Part shown: positions 1 to 5,097 of the stretch, one piece after another
Layout of the letters: the number at the start of each line of letters is the position of its first letter
Position numbering within the stretch: the stretch's first letter is position 1
DNA from: Rhodospirillales bacterium
GTDB taxonomy: Bacteria > Pseudomonadota > Alphaproteobacteria > Acetobacterales > Acetobacteraceae
Length of the DNA stretch: 5,097 nucleotides
Assembly: GCA_028870815.1 (NCBI GenBank)
Contig: JAGWOU010000183.1
Coordinates: forward strand, 1 to 5,097
Reading direction: 5' to 3'
Program-made: the position numbers and the translations under genes
The notes under the pieces: generated by a model
The model's input: only the letters and a program-made list of their open reading frames with translations
Database searches by the model: none
What the model was told of the DNA's origin: nothing

Positions 1-271
1 CCGCCTTAACCTCACCACCTTCCACAAATAGCCTCTTCAAGATCACGCCGCTCACCTGCGGGCGAATATCAGAGGTAACCACCGCTTCGGTGCGGCCCGG
101 AAGGTCCGTGGTGCGCAGCACCGGCTGTGTATGGATGGTGATAACGCCAACCTGGGCGGGCGGCGGCGGTGGAGCTTGCTTTTTCTCGCATCCAACGAGC
201 AGGGCGGTTCCGGCAAGGCAAGAGACCGCCAGCACGCGCTTACGCGCGCCGTGGCGAAGGGTGGCGGGCAT
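1..271 (-). CDS. RND efflux periplasmic adaptor (membrane fusion protein), N-terminal part
   Basis: This is the first 90 codons of a periplasmic adaptor subunit of a tripartite RND multidrug efflux pump (AcrA/MexA/HlyD-like). It would link the inner-membrane RND pump to the outer-membrane channel. The translation shows a basic N-terminus, a hydrophobic signal segment (about residues 13-27) and a lipobox LVGC with the lipidated Cys at residue 28. A Pro-rich linker (residues 34-38) follows, then the family-typical start of the beta-barrel and lipoyl region: LPGR at 57-60, RPQVSG at 70-75 and an ILKRLF..G.EVKA stretch at 77-90. The ATG at 271-269 is preceded by a GAGG-type ribosome binding site about 6 nt upstream. 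The gene continues past the left edge, so pump identity and substrate are unknown. It is divergent from the TetR-family gene, which is the usual arrangement for acrR-acrAB or ttgR-ttgABC type loci. Family assignment is firm; the exact member is not determinable. Confidence 0.93.
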   Translation of the reverse strand, partial: MPATLRHGARKRVLAVSCLAGTALLVGCEKKQAPPPPPAQVGVITIHTQPVLRTTDLPGRTEAVVTSDIRPQVSGVILKRLFVEGGEVKA

Positions 272-341
272 CAAAACCTCACGGGCAGGTTAAAAATAAT
301 GAAGATAGGCGAACCGGGAGCAGCACTTAAACACACAAATA

Positions 342-370
342 TTTACAGTACTTACTGGTACTGATATTCA
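342..370 (+). promoter_or_regulatory. Candidate TetR-family operator overlapping the tetR promoter
   Basis: A spaced inverted repeat, CAGTAC (346-351) and GTACTG (358-363) around TTACTG, is flanked by a further complementary pair, AATAT (338-342) and ATATT (364-368). It lies in the AT-rich part of the 167-bp gap between the divergent efflux adaptor and tetR genes. On the plus strand TTTACA (342-347) and TATTCA (365-370) are 17 bp apart and could be a -35/-10 pair reading into tetR. The -10 match is only 3/6, so the promoter itself is weak evidence. A repressor bound here would sit between the two hexamers and near the adaptor gene's leader, allowing autorepression and control of the pump. The palindrome is seen directly; its role is inferred from known AcrR/TtgR-type loci. 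Confidence 0.5.
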
Positions 371-438
371 GCGTTTGGCGCTCTGTCAAGGCATGGCGTT
401 GCCTCCCGAAGCGCCGTAGTGCTAACGGAAAGGATATA

Positions 439-1086
439 ATGGGAACGCCTGACGAGTACTGCAAGGGCCGGGGCCGGCCAAAAACCCGGGGCGACGATAC
501 GCAGCGAAGCACGATCGTGGAAACGTCCCGCCGGTTATTCGTGCAGAAAGGCTATGGCGCGACCACAACCGAAGATATCGCGGCGGCCTGCCGCATTTCC
601 AAGCAAACCCTCTACCGGCTGTTTCCCAGCAAGCCCACGCTGTTTGCCGCCGTGGTGGAAGCTGGGCGCCCGCAATGGCTGGAGTTCCCCGTGCCGGAGG
701 ACATGCCCCCGCAACAGGCGCTGGAGCGGATATTCCGCATCAACATCTCTGACGAGGAGGACCGGGAGCGGCTGGAACTGGCTAGGCTGCGGCTGACGGA
801 ATGCCCAAGCCACCCAGATCTGCACCATCTCATCACCGAGCCGGTGACGAACCATCCCCTTGCGCCGCTGGCCTGCTGGATGAAACGGCAGGAGGAACTG
901 GGACGGCTGCAGCTGGTGGGCGATGCCTTCAGCCTGGCGCGGATGCTAGCGGACATGGTCTTCGGCGCCATGGTGATGAATTCCTTCAACGACCTCCGGT
1001 GGCCGAGCGGCGAAGCACGGCAAACGCATATCCGCAACGCGATCAGCGTATTCCTGCACGGCGTCAGCGCCGCCCCGCACGCCTAG
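439..1086 (+). CDS. TetR/AcrR-family transcriptional regulator, likely repressor of the divergent efflux operon
   Basis: This is a 215-residue DNA-binding one-component regulator with a normal length for TetR/AcrR proteins. An AT-hook-like GRGRPK stretch at residues 10-15 precedes the TetR_N domain. The helix-turn-helix lies at about 43-62, with TTEDIAAACRISKQTLYRLF-type residues and the K of the following helix (FPSK). The rest (about 75-210) is helical and resembles AefR/AcrR-like ligand and dimer domains; it should bind a hydrophobic effector. The ATG is preceded by GGAAAGGA (427-434) at proper spacing, which supports this start. It is transcribed away from the RND adaptor gene, so it probably represses that operon and itself through the inverted repeat at 346-363. 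Its TAG stop is shared with the first three bases of the palindromic repeat beginning at 1084. Family call is secure; the effector is unknown. Confidence 0.95.
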   Translation: MGTPDEYCKGRGRPKTRGDDTQRSTIVETSRRLFVQKGYGATTTEDIAAACRISKQTLYRLFPSKPTLFAAVVEAGRPQWLEFPVPEDMPPQQALERIFRINISDEEDRERLELARLRLTECPSHPDLHHLITEPVTNHPLAPLACWMKRQEELGRLQLVGDAFSLARMLADMVFGAMVMNSFNDLRWPSGEARQTHIRNAISVFLHGVSAAPHA

Positions 1087-1222
1087 AGCGCGATGACTTT
1101 AGGTTCGCTCGCTTTGCGAGCGGAACTGAAGTCTGAATCGCCCTCTTATTCATTGATTCAGAGACGGATTCAGAGATGAGAGCGATCGCCGAAGCGATTC
1201 GATCTCATGTCATCCGGCTCTG
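1084..1222 (+). repeat. MITE-like palindromic repeat, copy A
   Basis: This copy has a near-identical inverted partner at 4931-5064. The two align almost base for base for about 125 nt, with a few substitutions and one small indel near 1164-1175. It consists of two hairpins. The first (1084-1148) pairs TAGAGCGCGAT with ATCGCCCTCT (one mismatch) and continues as an 18-nt stem with a TTT loop at 1113-1115. The second (1159-1222) closes on ATCGC-CGAA-GCGAT at 1185-1198, with outer arms ATGAGA and TCTCAT. There is no coding capacity and no clear target-site duplication. It starts on the stop codon of the tetR gene. Such small structured repeats are typically non-autonomous mobile elements or REP-like sequences, and the strong first hairpin could also stop transcription of tetR, although it lacks a U-tract. 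Confidence 0.85.
1095..1133 (+). other. Strong hairpin just after tetR (possible weak terminator or mRNA 3' end protector)
   Basis: The 18-nt arms 1095-1112 and 1116-1133 pair at about 15 of 18 positions around a TTT loop, with a perfect GCTCGC/GCGAGC core next to the loop. It begins 9 nt after the tetR stop codon. No run of T follows, so it is not a canonical intrinsic terminator. It is part of the repeat element, and the copy at the right end of the window keeps the same stem with one more matched pair. A role at the 3' end of tetR mRNA is an inference from position. Confidence 0.5.
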
Positions 1223-1286
1223 GTCGGTCCGGATCCGGGCATAAATTCCTGGAAAAACAGCAGCCCTTCTGATAACATCCGGTCAA

Positions 1287-1304
1287 CGGCCTAAGAAAAG
1301 GCCG
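1287..1304 (+). other. Short hairpin upstream of the small membrane-protein gene
   Basis: CGGCCT (1287-1292) and AGGCCG (1299-1304) form a perfect 6-bp stem with an A-rich loop AAGAAA. It sits 39 bp before the ATG at 1344, in the probable leader or promoter region of the small gene. No T-run follows, so it is not an obvious terminator. Its function is unknown. The remaining sequence between the repeat (ending about 1222) and this gene shows no convincing -35/-10 pair; TAACAT at 1273-1278 is a possible -10 with no good partner. Confidence 0.3.
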
Positions 1305-1343
1305 CGACTCTCGCCTTGGACTCCACAAGGAAGCGAGGACAAA

Positions 1344-1469
1344 ATGAACGGTGTTGTTATTTGGGCAGAAATGTTGGCCGTGCCCGTCATCATTGGGCTC
1401 ATAGGCGTAGTAATCTGCTATTTGCGGGATCAGCACGACCTGAACGAGTGGCATAAACTGCACCATTAG
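1344..1469 (+). CDS. Small single-pass membrane protein of unknown function (41 aa)
   Basis: This short reading frame encodes 41 residues. The ATG has a good ribosome binding site, GAGG at 1335-1338, five bases upstream, within the purine-rich AAGGAAGCGAGGA. Residues 4-27 form one hydrophobic helix (VVIWAEMLAVPVIIGLIGVV then ICYL) with a single acidic residue, Glu9, and a Pro14. A hydrophilic tail rich in His and charged residues follows (RDQHDLNEWHKLHH, 28-41). The composition is far from what random frames in GC-rich DNA give, and the stop lies 27 bp from the end of the convergent flavoprotein gene. I do not recognise the family. Candidates by size are an accessory subunit of a membrane complex (the size class of CydX or KdpF, though no partner genes are here), a stress-related small membrane protein, or a type I toxin-like peptide. 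None is supported beyond size and topology. Confidence 0.68.
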   Translation: MNGVVIWAEMLAVPVIIGLIGVVICYLRDQHDLNEWHKLHH

Positions 1470-1496
1470 CATTGCAGGTGCTGTCTCTGGCGAAGC

Positions 1497-2933
1497 TTAT
1501 CCGCCGGGCATTGGCCAAACGCCGGTAAACTCCTCCTCTGCATAGGCTTTATAGTCGGCCAGAATTTGCGGCGCATCATCGGTGAAAAGCTGTGAGACGA
1601 TGCCGTAGACCAGTTTGGGTGCGGCGAATTTCATGCCGGAAAGCGCCGAGGCGGAAAGACCCAAACTCGCCAGTGCGGCGTAATTGAAATTGAACAGCCC
1701 GTGCAACCTGTCCGCCCCCTCCGGCGTTTTCGCCGTGAAGGCAAAATCCCTGGCGAGATAAGGATGATCGTCGATCAGCGGATTTGGGTTCGGGGCCTGG
1801 TATTTGTCCCGCCAGCAGGCGATGTCCGGCGCCAACACCGAAAGCTCCCGGCGCAGCCTTGAATCTGTCAAAAGTCCGGTGGATAACACCAGGAAATCGA
1901 AAACGTAACGCCCTTTCGGCGTTGTCACCTCCACCCCGTCCGGCGTCTCCCGCACATCAAGCCAAGCTTCGCCGGGGTGAAAGGCAAATCCTTCATACGC
2001 CGCCGCGCGGCTGAACGTGTCATTGGTAGGCGGCTGGTTGAACGAGAGGAAATGGTCGATGCCGTCATATCGCTGCGCATCGGAAAGGTCGGAAAAATGC
2101 CCCAGAAAACCAGCATTTTCCATAAACCGGATAGGGTTGATCTTGGGCAAGGCGGGTTTACGGATGAATATGCGCACCTGCGCCACGCCCGCCCCAAGCG
2201 CGAATTGCGCATTGTCAAACGCCGAGGCGCCGCCGCCCAAAATGCCGATCCGCCCGCCCTTCAGCGCGGCATAATCCACCGCCTCAGACGTGTGAGCATA
2301 GCGCGCTTTCGGCAAAGCCTTGATGAACTCCGGCACATGCCATTCACCGCCACCCTGAATGCCGGTGGCCAGCACGACTTTCCGCGCCAGATGGAACCCG
2401 GTCTCAGGCGCACCGGCACCTTCCACCCGCACGCGGAACAACCCGCGTTGCACAGGCTCGATCAACACGGCCTTGGTTTCGTTACGTACGGGAATATCCA
2501 GCGTCTCGCGGTACCAGATGAGATAGCGCATCCATTCCCCGCGCGGAATCTTGCCCAGGCTTTCCCAGCCGTCTTCGCCATATTGCGCCTCCCACCAGGC
2601 GCGGAAGGTAAGCGAGGGCAGGCCGAGATCCACCGAGATGAGGTGCTTGGGCGTACGCAGCGTCACCATGCGGGCATAGGTCACCCAGGGGCCTTCCCGC
2701 CCGGCGGGGTTCTCGTCCACCACCAGAATATTGCCCACCTTCTCGCGCATCAGCCCGAAGGCAGCGGCCAGGCCGCTCTGCCCGCCGCCGATGATCAGCA
2801 CGTCGTAAACATGCCCCTGCGGGCTGGCGTGGGGTCGCACCCAGGGCTTGGCGGGGTAGTCCAGAAGCGCCAAATCCCGCCGCACCTTCTCTGCCAGCGC
2901 CTGAAGCGCCTGCGAATTTGCCATCTCGTCCAT
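1497..2933 (-). CDS. FAD-dependent NAD(P)-binding oxidoreductase (flavin monooxygenase-like)
   Basis: This is a two-dinucleotide-fold flavoprotein of 478 residues from the chosen start. The FAD fold has a beta strand YDVLIIGGGQSG with GxGxxG at about 49-54. A second Rossmann motif, IGILGGGASA (about 229-238), should bind NAD(P)H. ATG-type motifs follow each domain: VVLATGIQG at about 186-194 and VLSTGL at about 349-354. This order matches class B flavin monooxygenases and SidA/IucD-like or thioredoxin-reductase-like proteins. Its likely role is NAD(P)H-dependent oxidation or hydroxylation of a small substrate in the cytoplasm; the substrate is unknown. The frame stays open to a TTG at 2969 and an ATG at 2960. 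I chose the ATG at 2933 because no good Shine-Dalgarno precedes the longer starts, and TTGCCC-17 bp-TAGCAT on this strand lies inside that extension and would start transcription near 2934. ATG at 2924 is also possible. It is divergent from the amidohydrolase gene and convergent with the small gene. Confidence 0.9.
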   Translation of the reverse strand: MDEMANSQALQALAEKVRRDLALLDYPAKPWVRPHASPQGHVYDVLIIGGGQSGLAAAFGLMREKVGNILVVDENPAGREGPWVTYARMVTLRTPKHLISVDLGLPSLTFRAWWEAQYGEDGWESLGKIPRGEWMRYLIWYRETLDIPVRNETKAVLIEPVQRGLFRVRVEGAGAPETGFHLARKVVLATGIQGGGEWHVPEFIKALPKARYAHTSEAVDYAALKGGRIGILGGGASAFDNAQFALGAGVAQVRIFIRKPALPKINPIRFMENAGFLGHFSDLSDAQRYDGIDHFLSFNQPPTNDTFSRAAAYEGFAFHPGEAWLDVRETPDGVEVTTPKGRYVFDFLVLSTGLLTDSRLRRELSVLAPDIACWRDKYQAPNPNPLIDDHPYLARDFAFTAKTPEGADRLHGLFNFNYAALASLGLSASALSGMKFAAPKLVYGIVSQLFTDDAPQILADYKAYAEEEFTGVWPMPGG

Positions 2934-2940
2934 GCTGCAA

Positions 2941-2969
2941 ATGCTAACCAGGGGCGGCATTGCGGGCAA
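2941..2969 (-). promoter_or_regulatory. Candidate sigma-70-type promoter for the flavoprotein gene
   Basis: Reading the minus strand, TTGCCC (2969-2964) is followed after exactly 17 bp by TAGCAT (2946-2941); each hexamer matches consensus at 4 of 6 bases. A start about 7 nt downstream falls at about 2934, next to the ATG at 2933, which would give a leaderless or very short-leader mRNA. It overlaps the longer possible N-terminus of the same gene and lies within the short gap to the divergent amidohydrolase gene. This is a pattern match only. Confidence 0.35.
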
Positions 2970-2995
2970 TCGGTTTATCCGGCTAGGTCTGGCGC

Positions 2996-4222
2996 ATGAC
3001 CCCTGGTGAAACCGCCATCGCCCGTTGCGACCTGTTCCGCCGCCCCCCTTACAGTGAAGAAGCCGGCGCTTTGACCCGCCGCTATCTCACCCCGGCGCAT
3101 AAAGCCGCGCTGGAGGCTCTCACGGGCTGGATGCAAGCCGCCAACATGGCCGTGCGGCTGGACGCGGCGGGCACGCTGATCGGCCGTTACGAAGGCACCG
3201 GCCCCAGAACCCTGCTCATCGGCTCGCATATCGACAGCGTGCGCGATGCAGGTGCCTATGATGGCGCGCTGGGCGTAATGCTGGGCCTTGGCGTGGTGGA
3301 GGAGCTTGCCCGGCAAGGCAAACGCCTGCCCTTCGCCATCGAAATCCTGGCCTTTGGCGACGAGGAAGGCTCGCGCTTCCATGCCTCGATGACCGGCAGC
3401 CGGTTCATCTCCGGCACGCTGAAGGACGATCCAACCAACCTGACGGATGAAGACGGCGGCACCATGGAAGAAGCCCTGCGCGGCTTCGGGCTGGATCCGG
3501 CGGGGCTACGCACCGCCGCGCGCCGGGAAGACGTGTTTCTCTATCTCGAACCGCATATTGAGCAGGGCCCGGTGCTGGAGGCTGAAAATCTGCCCGTTGG
3601 TATCGTCACCGGCATCGCGGCACAAACACGGCTGATGGTGACGCTCTCCGGCATGGCCAACCATGCGGGCACCACGCCGATGCATTTGCGCAAGGACGCT
3701 TTGGCCGCCGCGGCCGAAGCGGTGCTGCTGCTGGAGCGCATCGCGGCGCAAGCCGGAATCGTCGGCACGGTGGGGGCGATCAGCGCCAGGCCCGGCATGG
3801 GCAATGTGATCCCCGGCGAATGCGTGTTCCCGGTCGATTTACGCGCCCCCTCCGCCGAGGCACGGGATGCGGCGGAACAGGCGTTTCGCACCGGGCTTGC
3901 GGAAATTTGCGCCCGGCGCGGCATCGGGCAGGAAGCCACCACCGTGCAACAACTCGCCCCTTGTTTATGCGACGGCGCGGCGCAGACCCTGCTGGCGGAG
4001 GCCATTGCGGCACAAGGGCAGCGCCCGTTCCGCCTCGCCTCCGGCGCGGGGCATGATGCAATGAGCATGGCGGCCCTTTGCCCGGTGGCGATGCTGTTCA
4101 TCCGCTGCCGGGCGGGAATCAGCCACAACCCGGCGGAGCATGTGGAAGCGGCGGATGTGGATGTGGCGGCGCGTGTGATGCTGGCATTTGTAGAAAAACT
4201 GGCGGGCACCGCCGAGCTTTAG
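2996..4222 (+). CDS. M20-family allantoate amidohydrolase / N-carbamoyl-L-amino acid hydrolase
   Basis: This 408-residue cytoplasmic, binuclear-metal amidohydrolase belongs to the M20 subgroup that includes AllC, beta-ureidopropionase and L-carbamoylase. These enzymes release CO2 and ammonia from ureido or carbamoyl groups. All expected metal ligands are visible: His78 in GSHID, Asp89 in AYDGALG, Glu124 in GDEEGSRF (with Glu123 as probable catalytic base), His187 in EPHIEQGP and His377 in ISHNPAE. Family substrate-site residues are also present: His223 (MANHAGTTP), Asn270 (GMGNVIPG), Arg283 (DLRAPS) and the SGAGHDAM loop at 349-356. Length is typical and the gene looks intact. An AGG at 2985-2987 lies 8 nt before the ATG. 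The family motifs do not separate allantoate from carbamoyl-amino-acid substrates, and no allantoinase, hydantoinase or ureidoglycolate gene is in view. It is followed after 9 bp by the alpha/beta hydrolase, probably in one transcript. Confidence 0.93.
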   Translation: MTPGETAIARCDLFRRPPYSEEAGALTRRYLTPAHKAALEALTGWMQAANMAVRLDAAGTLIGRYEGTGPRTLLIGSHIDSVRDAGAYDGALGVMLGLGVVEELARQGKRLPFAIEILAFGDEEGSRFHASMTGSRFISGTLKDDPTNLTDEDGGTMEEALRGFGLDPAGLRTAARREDVFLYLEPHIEQGPVLEAENLPVGIVTGIAAQTRLMVTLSGMANHAGTTPMHLRKDALAAAAEAVLLLERIAAQAGIVGTVGAISARPGMGNVIPGECVFPVDLRAPSAEARDAAEQAFRTGLAEICARRGIGQEATTVQQLAPCLCDGAAQTLLAEAIAAQGQRPFRLASGAGHDAMSMAALCPVAMLFIRCRAGISHNPAEHVEAADVDVAARVMLAFVEKLAGTAEL

Positions 4223-4225
4223 GAG
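4221..4225 (+). promoter_or_regulatory. Ribosome binding site overlapping the upstream stop codon
   Basis: AGGAG begins inside the TAG stop codon (4220-4222) of the amidohydrolase gene and sits 6 nt before the ATG at 4232. Ribosomes finishing the first gene are therefore placed directly on the start of the second, so the two are likely translationally coupled. This supports a two-gene operon and decides the ATG at 4232 as start. Confidence 0.8.
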
Positions 4226-4231
4226 ACTTAT

Positions 4232-4912
4232 ATGGACCGTTATCTCGCCGGGTACCTGGACTTCACCCATCGCCGCCCCACCCAACCGCCGCTGCCGCCG
4301 GGCAAGCACGAACTGGCCTTGTTCGATGACCGCAACCCGTTGCTGGTGGTGCCTCCCAGCATCGACCCCGCACGGCCCAGCAAATTCGTGGTGCTGTTCC
4401 ATGGCGGCGGCGGCAGCGCGCAAAAAATTCTGCCGATGCTGGAAGCCCATGCCGAGGAAAAGGGCTTTCTGCTGCTGGTCCCGCAATCCATGTTCCCCAC
4501 CTGGGATATCGTGATCGGCGGCAACGGGCCAGACCGTGAACGGCTGGACACCACCCTCGCCTATGTGGCGGACCGTTTCGCCATCGACCCCACCCATTTC
4601 GCCTTCGCGGGGCACTCGGACGGCGGCAGCTACGCCATGTCCCTCGGCCTCACCAACGGGCAGTTCGTCACGCATATCATCATCTCCTCCGCCGGATTCA
4701 TGACCGTACAGATTCAGGAAGGCGCGCCGCGTATCTTCATGTCCCACGGCACGAAGGATGAGCAGATTCCCATCGACCGTTCCGGGCGCAAACATTCAGC
4801 GATGCTGAAAGACGCAGGCTACGACATTACGTATGTGGAATATGACGGCCCGCACGCCTACCAGAAAGAGGTGGTGGAAAAGGCCGTGGCGTTTTTTCTG
4901 TCAGAGGCATAA
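4232..4912 (+). CDS. Alpha/beta hydrolase (serine esterase, phospholipase/carboxylesterase or PHB-depolymerase-like)
   Basis: This is a 226-residue alpha/beta-fold hydrolase without a signal peptide, so cytoplasmic. The oxyanion-hole strand VVLFHGGGGS is at 53-62 and the nucleophile elbow GHSDGG at 127-132, with Ser129 as nucleophile. The acid is probably Asp176 in SHGTKDEQIP and the base His208 in DGPHAYQ. Spacing and length match small esterases of the phospholipase/carboxylesterase and LpqC/PHB-depolymerase-like groups. It would cleave an ester, or possibly an amide, of a small organic substrate that cannot be identified from sequence. The start codon has AGGAG at ideal spacing. It lies 9 bp behind the amidohydrolase gene and probably acts in the same pathway. 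The right-hand copy of the palindromic repeat begins 18 bp after its stop codon and may mark the end of the transcript. Confidence 0.92.
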   Translation: MDRYLAGYLDFTHRRPTQPPLPPGKHELALFDDRNPLLVVPPSIDPARPSKFVVLFHGGGGSAQKILPMLEAHAEEKGFLLLVPQSMFPTWDIVIGGNGPDRERLDTTLAYVADRFAIDPTHFAFAGHSDGGSYAMSLGLTNGQFVTHIIISSAGFMTVQIQEGAPRIFMSHGTKDEQIPIDRSGRKHSAMLKDAGYDITYVEYDGPHAYQKEVVEKAVAFFLSEA

Positions 4913-4930
4913 TTGGGACAAAAGCTTATG

Positions 4931-5064
4931 AGACGGAATAGCATGAGATCGAATCGCTCCGGCGATCGCTCTCATGTCATCCGGCTCTGAATCAATGAAT
5001 TAGAGGGCGATTCAGACTTCAGTTCCGCTCGCAAAGCGAGCGAACCTGAAGTCATCGCGCTCTA
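4931..5064 (-). repeat. MITE-like palindromic repeat, copy B (inverted relative to copy A)
   Basis: On the minus strand this copy matches 1084-1220 almost throughout. Shared blocks include TAGAGCGCGATGACTT, GGTTCGCTCGCTTTGCGAGC, CTGAAGTCTGAATCGCCCTC and GAGAGCGATCGCC. The similarity decays over the last 15 or so bases at 4931-4945. It has the same two-hairpin structure. Its TAGAG end points outward, like that of copy A, and coincides with the TAG stop of a reading frame entering from the right edge. No protein is encoded; a 20-codon frame at 4928-4990 is a by-product of the repeat. It fills most of the non-coding stretch after the alpha/beta hydrolase. Confidence 0.85.
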
Positions 5065-5097
5065 ATGATGCATCAGCACCGGCAGGTCGAACGCCTT
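5062..5097 (-). CDS. C-terminal end of a gene continuing past the right edge
   Basis: The minus strand has an open frame from the window edge for 11 codons ending in FDLPVLMHH and TAG. The stop codon is the first three bases of repeat copy B, the same relation as tetR has with copy A. The codons look like coding sequence and the repeat boundary falls exactly at the stop, which together suggest a real gene end. The stretch is too short to name a family. Confidence 0.42.
   Translation of the reverse strand, partial: KAFDLPVLMHH

Noticed and set aside
90..364. Two plus-strand frames (90-293 and 131-364) at the left edge
   Set aside because: They are antisense to the efflux adaptor, whose signal peptide, lipobox and RPQVSG motif are clear, and they run into the regulatory gap.
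1084..1222. CRISPR or attachment site explanation for the palindromic repeat
   Set aside because: There is one copy at each end rather than an array with spacers, and no integrase or tRNA gene is nearby.
1170..1472. 100-codon minus-strand frame over the repeat and the small gene
   Set aside because: Part of it is repeat sequence and the rest is antisense to the better-supported 41-aa gene; composition is irregular, with Cys- and Pro-rich stretches and no ribosome binding site.
1493..1500. AAGCTTAT shared near 1494 and 4922, as possible boundary duplication of the block
   Set aside because: Only about 8 bp match, one copy lies at the coding end of the flavoprotein gene, and neither touches a repeat edge; chance is sufficient.
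1977..2999. 340-codon open frame on the plus strand opposite the flavoprotein gene
   Set aside because: It is the antisense of a clear flavoprotein with conserved nucleotide-binding motifs. Its translation is rich in His, Arg, Gly and Pro with no recognisable domain, as expected for a mirror frame in GC-rich DNA.
3965..4795. 276-codon open frame on the minus strand across the amidohydrolase and alpha/beta hydrolase
   Set aside because: It spans two genes whose catalytic motifs are intact on the plus strand and shows no domain of its own.
4928..4990. 20-codon frame inside repeat copy B on the plus strand
   Set aside because: It arises only from repeat sequence, is not preceded by a ribosome binding site, and copy A contains a changed version.

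Overview
The window reads as GC-rich alphaproteobacterial chromosome. Codon use, family resemblance and the palindromic repeat style fit an Acetobacteraceae/Rhodospirillales-type organism, but that placement is an inference from style, not from a marker gene.

Layout. (1) Positions 1-271 (minus) hold the N-terminal 90 codons of an RND efflux periplasmic adaptor lipoprotein (AcrA/MexA type). It is divergent from a TetR/AcrR-family repressor gene (439-1086, plus). The AT-rich gap of 167 bp carries a spaced inverted repeat that is a good candidate operator. Together this is a standard locally regulated drug-efflux locus. (2) An approximately 135-bp palindromic, MITE-like repeat starts exactly on the TAG stop codon of the tetR gene (1084-1222). 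A second copy in opposite orientation lies at 4931-5064, where it again begins on the TAG stop of a gene that runs out of the window. (3) Between the two inverted copies are four genes: a 41-codon small membrane protein (1344-1469, plus) with a good ribosome binding site; a two-dinucleotide-fold flavoprotein oxidoreductase (minus, ends at 1497); and, divergent from it, a tight two-gene unit of an M20-type allantoate/N-carbamoyl-amino-acid amidohydrolase (2996-4222) and a small serine alpha/beta hydrolase (4232-4912).

How it works together. The efflux adaptor and TetR gene form one regulatory unit. The flavoprotein, amidohydrolase and alpha/beta hydrolase look like a small nitrogen-compound catabolic module, with an oxidation, an ester or amide hydrolysis and a carbamoyl or ureido hydrolysis. 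The substrate cannot be told from the sequence. The least ordinary items are the paired inverted repeats that supply stop codons to neighbouring genes and the small membrane-protein gene lying just inside one of them. No CRISPR, tRNA, rRNA, transposase or clear new defence system is visible.
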